From assembly GCA_007120685.1 (NCBI GenBank), contig SKNG01000127.1, forward strand, positions 1 through 12,044: a stretch of DNA of 12,044 nt, written 5' to 3'. The notes under the pieces were generated by a model. The model saw only the letters and a list, made by a program, of their open reading frames with translations, had not been told where the DNA came from and made no database searches. The DNA is from Paracoccaceae bacterium. Lineage in GTDB: Bacteria; Pseudomonadota; Alphaproteobacteria; Rhodobacterales; Rhodobacteraceae. The translations under genes were made by a program, and so were the position numbers. Below, in pieces: positions 6,557-12,044 of this stretch. Every line of letters begins with the position of its first letter. Positions within the stretch are counted from its first letter, which is position 1.

Positions 6557-7402
6557 TTGCCCCCTGAAACACCGCCAGACCCTGAAGCCGTCAAATTCAC
6601 CGCCGGAACCGCACATCTTCAGGGCAGGCTCTTCGCGCCGAACGGTGCCCCGGAACGCGCCATCCTGATCAACGCGGCAACCGGCGTGCGCGCGGCGTTC
6701 TACGCGCCTTTCGCGGCGTGGCTGGCGCAGGAACAGCAGGCGGCGGTCCTGACCTGGGACTACCGTGATTTCGGCGCCTCCGGCCAACCCCATGGCTCGC
6801 GCGCCACGATGACCGACTGGGGCGTGCACGACGCCAGTGCCGCCCGTGCCTTCCTGCGCGGCCGCTTTCCGGACCTGCCGCTCTTGGTGGTTGGCCATTC
6901 GCTGGGCGGCATGGCGCTGCCCTTCCAGACCGGCCTACAGGATATGGCCCGCGTCATCGCCATCGCGGCCGGGCCCGTGCGGGTGCGCGACCACCCCTGG
7001 CCCTTCCGCGCGCAGGCCTGGGCATTATGGCACCTCGCCGGCCCGCTTGCCGGCGCCTTCATGGATCACCTCCCCGGCCGCCGCCTGGGCCTGGGCAATG
7101 ACCTGCCTCTCCCGGTCTTCCGGCAATGGAAACGCTGGTGCACGCGGCCCGGCTCGCTGCCCGCCGACCCGGATATGCCGCCGCCCGAACGCCCCGGCCT
7201 GACCTGCCCGGTCAATCTGGTGGCCCTCGATGACGACGTGATGATCCCGCCCGCCAATGTCTGGAAACTGGCCGACTGGATGCCCAAAGCCCAAACCCGC
7301 CGCACTCTCCTGCGTCCCGCCGATCACGGGCTGGGCACCGTGGGGCATATCGCCGCTTTCGCCCCGCGCAACCGGGCACTCTGGCCGGCCATCCTCGCCT
7401 GA
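6557..7402 (+). CDS. Alpha/beta hydrolase, serine-hydrolase type, substrate unknown
   Basis: A 281-residue single-domain alpha/beta hydrolase. The nucleophile elbow GHSLGG (113-118, Ser115) and the preceding DYRDFGASG stretch (68-76) are clear. Asp225-227 in LDDDVMIPP and His257 or His264 in ADHGLGTVGH would complete the catalytic triad. It resembles the uncharacterised COG4757-type predicted hydrolases; no lid or secretion signal is seen, so it is probably a cytoplasmic esterase, lipase or thioesterase of unknown substrate. The start is TTG: an in-frame stop at 6527-6529 and the lack of any ATG before codon 85 force a non-ATG start, and only a weak GAGAGAG ribosome site precedes it. It is divergent from the polyamine operon and could share its control region, but nothing else links it to polyamines. 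It is convergent with ccoS across a 179-nt gap. Confidence 0.8.
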   Translation: MPPETPPDPEAVKFTAGTAHLQGRLFAPNGAPERAILINAATGVRAAFYAPFAAWLAQEQQAAVLTWDYRDFGASGQPHGSRATMTDWGVHDASAARAFLRGRFPDLPLLVVGHSLGGMALPFQTGLQDMARVIAIAAGPVRVRDHPWPFRAQAWALWHLAGPLAGAFMDHLPGRRLGLGNDLPLPVFRQWKRWCTRPGSLPADPDMPPPERPGLTCPVNLVALDDDVMIPPANVWKLADWMPKAQTRRTLLRPADHGLGTVGHIAAFAPRNRALWPAILA

Positions 7403-7486
7403 CCCGCCCCTTCATCTTGCCCTATATACTCACGGCGCAACGCATCGGCCAGCGCGCCATCTGACCGGCGCATCACGCCGCCCACA

Positions 7487-7516
7487 GCGCCATCGGCCCC
7501 TATGGGCCGATGGCGC
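7487..7516. repeat. Perfect 13-bp hairpin between convergent genes (left of a pair)
   Basis: GCGCCATCGGCCC at 7487-7499 and its exact complement at 7504-7516 enclose a 4-nt loop (CTAT). Parts of the stem recur upstream: CATCGGCC at 7443-7450 and CGCGCCAT at 7453-7460 could also pair with the right arm. No T-run follows on either strand. It may serve as a bidirectional factor-dependent terminator or a mRNA 3' end barrier for the hydrolase and ccoS transcripts, or may be a copy of a dispersed palindromic repeat. The rest of the gap (7403-7581) shows only an AT-rich TATATACT at 7423-7430 without a partner -35. Confidence 0.75.
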
Positions 7517-7547
7517 GCGGCGACCCCTCGATGGGGTCGCCGCGCGC
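7513..7547. repeat. Perfect 15-bp hairpin between convergent genes (right of a pair)
   Basis: GCGCGCGGCGACCCC at 7513-7527 and its exact complement at 7533-7547 enclose a 5-nt loop (TCGAT). The stem shares its first four bases with the end of the neighbouring 13-bp hairpin, so the two structures abut and compete for those bases. The structure would be extremely stable in RNA. No T-run follows on either strand, so a classic intrinsic terminator is not supported. It ends 34 nt before the ccoS stop codon. Confidence 0.75.
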
Positions 7548-7581
7548 GCCCCCGTCGCTCCGGATGATCGGGCCGGTCGCC

Positions 7582-7740
7582 TCAGCTCTTCGGCTTGTCG
7601 TCGTAATCGTCGCGCAGGATACGCCGGCTGTCACCCTCGGGGTCGTCATACATCCCCTTGCGCAGCGTCCACCAGAAGGCCAGAAGCCCCATCAGCCCCA
7701 GCCCCAGCGATACCGGGATCAAGATCCCCAGAACGTCCAT
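7582..7740 (-). CDS. ccoS: cbb3-type cytochrome oxidase assembly protein CcoS
   Basis: A 52-residue protein starting MDVLGILIPVSLGLGLMG. It has one membrane segment (about residues 4-23) followed by WWTLRKGMYDDPEGDSRRIL and an acidic tail. The segment with WxLRxGxYDDxEGxxxRIL after a single helix is the signature of CcoS/FixS. CcoS is needed for cofactor (heme b and copper) insertion into the CcoN subunit of cbb3 oxidase. The ATG is preceded by a strong ribosome site (GGAGAGGG) and lies 22 nt after the ccoI stop, so it is the last gene of ccoGHIS. No further cco gene follows; the next gene is convergent and twin hairpins lie after the stop. Confidence 0.95.
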   Translation of the reverse strand: MDVLGILIPVSLGLGLMGLLAFWWTLRKGMYDDPEGDSRRILRDDYDDKPKS

Positions 7741-7762
7741 GACCCTCTCCCCGCGCCGTCAC

Positions 7763-9979
7763 TCAGGCGCGTGTTCTGTGCGGCGCGCCCTTGCCCAGCC
7801 GCAGCGCGTTCAGCGAGACGCTGATCGACGAGATCGACATGATCAGCGCCGCCCACAGGGGCGTGGCATAGCCGAAAAGCGCGACCGGAACAAACACCAG
7901 GTTATAAAGCCCCGACTGCCAGAAGTTCTCGCGGATCCGCCGTACGGCCACGCGGCTCATCGCCACCGCATCCGCCACCGGCGCGATGTCGCGGCCCAGA
8001 AGCACGATGTCAGAGGCCGCGCGCGCCGCATCCAGTGCCGTGGCGGGCGAGACCGATACATCCGCCGCCGCCAACGCCACTGTGTCGTTCAGCCCGTCGC
8101 CCACCATCAGCACCCGGTGGCCGGCCGCCTGCAGGGCGGCAATCTTCGCGGCCTTATCGGCCGGCAAGGCGCCGGCCTGCCAGTGCGCGATGCCCAGCCG
8201 CCGGGCCATCGCCTCGACCGCCGGGCCGACATCGCCCGAGAGCAGCCAGACCGTCTTGCCCTGCGCGCGCAGCGCCGCCACCACCGCCTCGGCCCCGGGC
8301 CGCAAGGCGTCGGTAAAGGTGAAGCTGCGCGTCTCATCGCCCAGGCTCAGATAGGCGCCCGTGGTCGCGGCATGGGTGGCCCCCACCCAGCCCGCGCGGC
8401 CCAGCTTGACCGGCATGCCGGCCCATACGCCCTGCACCCCGTAGCCCGGCGCCTCGCGCAGGTCATCGACCGGCGCGGCCTCCACCCCCCGCGCGCGCAG
8501 GACCTTGGTCAGCGCCTGCGAAAGCGGGTGGGACGAGGCCTCGGCGAGCGCCAGCGCCACTGACAGCGCCGCGGCCGGGTGGTCGTCCAGATTGTCGGGC
8601 TCTGGCGTGCCCATGGTCAGCGTGCCGGTCTTGTCGAAAACCACGGTGTCGACCTCGGCCAGCCGTTCCAGCGCCGTGCCGTCCTTGATCAGCAGCCCCT
8701 GCCGGAACAACCGGCCCGAGGCCGCCGTGACCACCGCCGGCACGGCAAGACCCAGCGCGCAGGGGCAGGTGATGATCAGCGTTGCCACAGCGATATTGAC
8801 CGAGAGCCGCAGATCACCGCCCGAAATCCACATCCAGACGATGAAAGCCCCGAAGGACAAAAGCGGGATGGTCGGCGCATAGGCGCGCGCGGCCTTGTCG
8901 GCGAGGGTGGTGTAGCGGTTCTTCGCGGCCTCGGCCATGGCCACCAGATCGGCCATCCGGTGCAGGGACGAATCACGCCCGGCGGCCGTCACGCGCACCG
9001 TCAGCGGGCCGGTCAGGTTGACCTCGCCCGCATTGACCTCGGCCCCCTCGGCCTGCACCACCGGCCGCGTCTCGCCGGTCAGCAGTGATCGGTCTGTCTC
9101 CGACCGGCCCGCCGTCACCACCCCATCCACCGGCACCCGCCCGCCCGGGCGCACCAGCACCAGATCGCCGACCCGCAAGTCGGCCACCGGCACGGTTTCC
9201 TCCTTCCCGCCAACCAGGCGGATGGCCCGCGGCACTTCCAGCGCGGCCAGTTCCTGCGCGGCCGAGCGTGCGGCGGCGCGGGCGCGGAAATCCAGATAGC
9301 GCCCGGCCAGCAGGAAGAAGGTCAGCATCACCACCGCCTCGAAATAGGCGTGCGGCCCGGATTGCAGCGCCTCGAACAGCGACAGGGCAAGGGTAAGCAC
9401 CAGCGCCAGCGCGATCGGCCCGTCCATGTTCAGCCGCCCCGCCTTGATCGCCCGGGCGGCGGAGACGAAGAAGGGCCGGCCGGAAAAGGCAACGGCGGGA
9501 ATGGCGATCATGGCAGAGATCAGATGGAACAGGTCCCGAGTGGCATCGGTGGCGCCGGACCAGACTGCGACCGACAGGAGCATGATGTTCATCATGGCGA
9601 AACCCGCCACGCCCAGCCGCATCAGCAGATCGCGGCCCTGGCGGTCGGTTTCGGTCATGTTCAGCGTGCCGGCGTCCAGCTCATGCGCCTCGTATCCCAG
9701 CCGGTCCAGCCGGGCGGCCACGTCGCGCGCCTCGATCCCGGCAACGGCCTGCACCGAGACGCGCTTCAGCGTCAGGTTCACCCGGGCCGAATGGATGCCG
9801 GGCGTCCCCTCCAGCCCGCGCTCGATGGCCGCGATGCAGCCGGCGCAATGCGCACCGGGCACCGACAGCACCAGCCGCGCATCTGGCTGCGGGGCGCGGG
9901 CAGCCTGATCGCCGGCCGCGCCCCCGGCCGCGCAGGCCGGGCAGGCGGATACCGAAGGGGCGTGCATGGTGTCGGTCAT
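7763..9979 (-). CDS. ccoI: Copper-exporting P1B-type ATPase CcoI (FixI), cbb3 oxidase biogenesis
   Basis: A 738-residue heavy-metal P-type ATPase. In order: an N-terminal CPAC (13-16), an HMA domain with AHCAGC (Cys45, Cys48), eight membrane segments beginning near 120, the actuator loop with TGET (301-304), the intramembrane copper site CPC (405-407), the phosphorylated aspartate in DKTG (449), the P1B HP motif in SSHPL (484-485) and GDGLND (627-632). CcoI/CtpA-type pumps move copper across the inner membrane for the CuB centre of CcoN and do not serve general copper resistance. The HMA motif, the length and the position between ccoH and ccoS separate it from CopA. The start lies 21 nt after the ccoH stop, with only a weak ribosome site (GGGTT). 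No catalytic residue is missing. Confidence 0.96.
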   Translation of the reverse strand: MTDTMHAPSVSACPACAAGGAAGDQAARAPQPDARLVLSVPGAHCAGCIAAIERGLEGTPGIHSARVNLTLKRVSVQAVAGIEARDVAARLDRLGYEAHELDAGTLNMTETDRQGRDLLMRLGVAGFAMMNIMLLSVAVWSGATDATRDLFHLISAMIAIPAVAFSGRPFFVSAARAIKAGRLNMDGPIALALVLTLALSLFEALQSGPHAYFEAVVMLTFFLLAGRYLDFRARAAARSAAQELAALEVPRAIRLVGGKEETVPVADLRVGDLVLVRPGGRVPVDGVVTAGRSETDRSLLTGETRPVVQAEGAEVNAGEVNLTGPLTVRVTAAGRDSSLHRMADLVAMAEAAKNRYTTLADKAARAYAPTIPLLSFGAFIVWMWISGGDLRLSVNIAVATLIITCPCALGLAVPAVVTAASGRLFRQGLLIKDGTALERLAEVDTVVFDKTGTLTMGTPEPDNLDDHPAAALSVALALAEASSHPLSQALTKVLRARGVEAAPVDDLREAPGYGVQGVWAGMPVKLGRAGWVGATHAATTGAYLSLGDETRSFTFTDALRPGAEAVVAALRAQGKTVWLLSGDVGPAVEAMARRLGIAHWQAGALPADKAAKIAALQAAGHRVLMVGDGLNDTVALAAADVSVSPATALDAARAASDIVLLGRDIAPVADAVAMSRVAVRRIRENFWQSGLYNLVFVPVALFGYATPLWAALIMSISSISVSLNALRLGKGAPHRTRA

Positions 9980-10000
9980 CGAACCCGTTCTGGCCCTGGG

Positions 10001-10474
10001 TCAGCCGCTGTGGTCGAAGGAAATGCGCTGCTGAAAGGCCGTGCCGTCCGGCGCGCGCGCATGCAGGCGCAGGTTCCAGTTGCCGGTATCCAGGCTGACA
10101 GGCGCGGTGAAGGTGCCGCGGTAGTAGGTGAATTCCGGCTCGATATCATCGCGCGTATGGGTGGCGCGGCCCAGCGTGGCCTGCATCTGCGCTACCTCTA
10201 CCGGGTTGCCCGCGGCATCGGTGAAATGGATATGCACCGCCTCTGGCGCCACCTCGACCGCGACTTCCCAGCCCAGCGCGCGCTGTGCCGCCATGCGTTC
10301 GTCAAAGCCCCGGCCGGCGACGTAGCTGTTGGCCACTTCCAGCCCCGGGAAGGTGCTGACGGCACTGTAGGCCATGAAGATGTTGACGCTGAACACCACG
10401 GCAAAGATGCTGATGAAGATGCCGACAACCTTCCTGCCGGTCATGCGAAAGCCGGGTTTTTCTGACTGGCTCAT
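10001..10474 (-). CDS. ccoH: cbb3-type cytochrome oxidase assembly protein CcoH (FixH family)
   Basis: A 157-residue protein with a short cytoplasmic N-terminus, one membrane anchor at about residues 16-36 (VVGIFISIFAVVFSVNIFMAY) and a periplasmic beta-rich domain. The stretches AVSTFPGLEVANSY, GRGFD, the GW at 68-69, YYRGTFTAPVSLDTGNWNLRL and the overall size fit FixH/CcoH. CcoH binds early assembly intermediates and the mature cbb3 oxidase and stabilises them; its detailed chemistry is not settled. The start codon overlaps the ccoG stop in an ATGA (4-nt overlap), so translation is coupled to ccoG. The gene sits in its usual place between ccoG and ccoI. Confidence 0.93.
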   Translation of the reverse strand: MSQSEKPGFRMTGRKVVGIFISIFAVVFSVNIFMAYSAVSTFPGLEVANSYVAGRGFDERMAAQRALGWEVAVEVAPEAVHIHFTDAAGNPVEVAQMQATLGRATHTRDDIEPEFTYYRGTFTAPVSLDTGNWNLRLHARAPDGTAFQQRISFDHSG

Positions 10475-11904
10475 TGTCCTCTCCCGTTGAAGACCGTTTC
10501 GGAATAGATCCGCCCCGTGCCGTCCACCTCGCTGACCCAGATGCGCACCGGGGTCGAGGCCTCGCGCGCCTCGGGCGAGCCCGGGGGTGCGGTCAGATAC
10601 AGGCGCTGGGTCAGCTGCTGGTCGGCCGGCACGGTGACATACTGGCCCATCCGCCCCTCCAGCGCCACGGCCACCAGCGGGCGTTCGGTGACGGCGACGA
10701 AGAACTGGCGCGGCTCTGCATGCATGTTGCGGATGCGCACGTCATAGGCGTTGCGGACCGAGCCGTCGGACAGCACCACATGCGTGGGGTTGCGGACGGG
10801 CGAGACTGACATGTCCACATCGGTGCGCAGGAACAGCGCCACGATCAGCCCGATACCGATACCGCCCCACAGCACTGTGTAAAGCACGGTGCGCGGCCGG
10901 AAGACATGCTTCCAGACCGAGATCGGCTCCTTGCCCGCCCGTTCGCGGGTTTCGTCAGACAGCGCCAGATAGCCGATCAGCCCGCGTGGCTTGCCGATCC
11001 GGTCCATCACATCGTCACAGGCGTCGATGCACAGCCCGCAGGTGATGCATTCCATCTGCTGACCGTTGCGGATGTCGATGCCCATCGGGCAGACATTCAC
11101 GCAGGCCATGCAGTCGATGCAATCGCCCTGTTCGCCCTCGGGCGAGGCCTGACCCTTCTTCAGCTTGCCGCGCGGCTCGCCCCGCCACTCGCGGTAGGAA
11201 ATGGTCAGCGTGTCCTCGTCCATCATCGCCGCCTGGATGCGCGGCCAGGGGCAGGCGTAGATGCAGATCTGTTCACGGAAGAAACCGCCGAAAAAGAAGG
11301 TGGTCAGCGTCAGGATGGCGATGGTGATCCATGCGATGGGATGGGCATTCAGCGTTACCAGATCGCGCAGCAGCGTCGGCGCGTCGGTGAAATAGAATAC
11401 CCAGGCGCCGCCGGTGGCCAGGCCGATCAGCAGCCAGACGGTCCATTTCAGCCCGTATTTCCGTACCTTTTCGGCGTCCCATTTCTTTCGATGCAAACGG
11501 AGGCGGGCATTGCGGTCGCCCTCGATCCAGCGCTCGACCAGGATGAAAAGGTCGGTCCAGACGGTCTGGGGGCAGGCATAGCCGCACCAGACCCGGCCCA
11601 GCGCCGAGGTGAACAGAAAGAGGCCGATCCCGGCCATGATCAGCAGGCCGGCAACGAAATAGAATTCATGCGGCCAGATTTCGATCATGAAGAAGAAGAA
11701 GCGGCGGTTGGCCAGATCCAGCAGCACCGCCTGATCCGGCATGGTGGGGCCGCGGTCCCAGCGGATCCAGGGCGTGATGTAGTAGATGGCCAGCATGATG
11801 CCCAGCAGCCACCATTTCATGGTGCGGAAACTGCCGCTGACGCGGCGCGGAAAGATCGGCTCGCGGGCGGCGTAAAGCTGGGGGGTGTCGTCCTGGCTGC
11901 TCAC
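10471..11904 (-). CDS. ccoG: Ferredoxin-type membrane protein CcoG (RdxA/FixG), cupric reductase for cbb3 assembly
   Basis: A 477-residue membrane iron-sulphur protein. Membrane segments lie near 30-45, 80-100, 155-172, 188-206 and 338-359. CGYACPQTVW (107-116) and CIYACPWPRIQAAM (214-227) are CcoG hallmarks. Two cysteine sets follow, C262-x2-C265-x2-C268-x3-C272 (ending in CP) and C286-x2-C289-x2-C292-x3-C296, as in bacterial 2[4Fe-4S] ferredoxins. The C-terminal part after residue 370 is the periplasmic Ig-like FixG domain. CcoG reduces Cu(II) to Cu(I) for delivery to the cbb3 oxidase. The start is GTG with GGAG 6 nt upstream, which agrees with the usual family length. It is the first gene of ccoGHIS, with an FNR-type box about 110 nt upstream. 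Confidence 0.97.
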   Translation of the reverse strand: MSSQDDTPQLYAAREPIFPRRVSGSFRTMKWWLLGIMLAIYYITPWIRWDRGPTMPDQAVLLDLANRRFFFFMIEIWPHEFYFVAGLLIMAGIGLFLFTSALGRVWCGYACPQTVWTDLFILVERWIEGDRNARLRLHRKKWDAEKVRKYGLKWTVWLLIGLATGGAWVFYFTDAPTLLRDLVTLNAHPIAWITIAILTLTTFFFGGFFREQICIYACPWPRIQAAMMDEDTLTISYREWRGEPRGKLKKGQASPEGEQGDCIDCMACVNVCPMGIDIRNGQQMECITCGLCIDACDDVMDRIGKPRGLIGYLALSDETRERAGKEPISVWKHVFRPRTVLYTVLWGGIGIGLIVALFLRTDVDMSVSPVRNPTHVVLSDGSVRNAYDVRIRNMHAEPRQFFVAVTERPLVAVALEGRMGQYVTVPADQQLTQRLYLTAPPGSPEAREASTPVRIWVSEVDGTGRIYSETVFNGRGQ

Positions 11905-11945
11905 TTCGGGCTCCGTTCTGCATCGGCGACGCAGGTCTGTTCAGG

Positions 11946-11957
11946 GTGCCGCGGCAC
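11946..11957. promoter_or_regulatory. 12-bp palindrome in the ccoG leader
   Basis: GTGCCGCGGCAC is a perfect palindrome within the predicted 5' leader of ccoG, about 20-30 nt after the inferred transcription start and 41 nt before the GTG. It might bind a protein as DNA or be a minor hairpin; GC-rich palindromes of this size also arise by chance. Confidence 0.25.
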
Positions 11958-11981
11958 ATCGGTCTGTGCAAGGCTGGCGTC

Positions 11982-11987
11982 ATTCTT
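11982..11987 (-). promoter_or_regulatory. -10 element of the ccoG promoter
   Basis: AAGAAT on the minus strand matches 4 of 6 positions of TATAAT and lies exactly 22 nt after the FNR-type box, the spacing of a class II FNR-activated promoter with the box centred at -41.5. Transcription would start near 11975, leaving a leader of about 70 nt. No -35 hexamer is needed in this architecture. Confidence 0.5.
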
Positions 11988-12009
11988 CGCGTTTGGCCTG
12001 CGCCTGTCC

Positions 12010-12023
12010 TTGACATGCATCAA
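12010..12023 (-). promoter_or_regulatory. FnrL/FnrP-type anaerobox upstream of ccoG
   Basis: TTGATGCATGTCAA on the minus strand fits TTGAT-N4-ATCAA at 9 of the 10 defined positions, the one change making the second half GTCAA. Such TTGAC/ATCAA variants are common before cco genes of Rhodobacteraceae. It lies 106 nt before the ccoG start. Low-oxygen activation of ccoGHIS is the expected outcome. It could also serve a gene beyond the right edge, but the direction of the cco cluster and the -10 spacing favour ccoG. The last 21 bases of the window show no coding sequence that I can identify. Confidence 0.8.
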
Positions 12024-12044
12024 ATGTGGCATTGAGAATACATG

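Noticed and set aside
7423..7430. TATATACT as a promoter -10 in the gap after the hydrolase gene
   Set aside because: No -35-like hexamer is found at 16-18 bp on either strand, and no gene follows in a suitable direction.
9350..10465. A 371-codon plus-strand open frame opposite ccoI and ccoH
   Set aside because: Shadow of the well-supported cco genes; no domain, atypical composition.

Overview
The window looks like chromosomal DNA of a high-GC alphaproteobacterium, most likely of the Rhodobacteraceae (Paracoccus/Rhodobacter-like). This is inferred from GC-rich codon use, a ccoGHIS cluster preceded by an FnrL/FnrP-type anaerobox, and the family resemblance of the proteins. No mobile element, tRNA, rRNA or CRISPR array is visible.

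Layout, left to right. (1) 1-2439, minus strand: ugpB-ugpA-ugpE, the periplasmic binding protein and two permeases of a glycerol-3-phosphate/glycerophosphodiester ABC importer. ugpE runs off the left edge. A possible PhoB box lies upstream of ugpB and a strong stem-loop lies between ugpB and ugpA. (2) 2633-3445, minus: a Tat-exported polysaccharide deacetylase, followed by hairpins that probably end its transcript. (3) 3446-3697: a non-coding gap holding a nested set of inverted repeats that could fold into a four-way-junction RNA. (4) 3698-6402, minus: a two-gene polyamine catabolism operon, an SpuC-like putrescine aminotransferase followed, with a 1-nt overlap, by a PuuB-like FAD oxidoreductase. 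A promoter and an adjoining perfect 14-bp palindrome lie upstream. (5) 6557-7402, plus: a divergently transcribed alpha/beta hydrolase. (6) 7403-7581: a gap between convergent genes with two abutting perfect hairpins of 13 and 15 bp. (7) 7582-11904, minus: ccoG-ccoH-ccoI-ccoS, the assembly genes of cbb3-type cytochrome c oxidase, with an FNR-type box and a well-placed -10 in the ccoG leader. The structural genes ccoNOQP usually lie just upstream of ccoG, here beyond the right edge.

The protein-coding content is conventional: high-affinity phosphate-ester uptake, polyamine use as carbon and nitrogen source, and microaerobic respiration. The less explained signals are non-coding: the nested repeat structure at 3583-3687, the twin hairpins at 7487-7547 and the palindrome at 6457-6470. 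I found no evidence of a new protein system.
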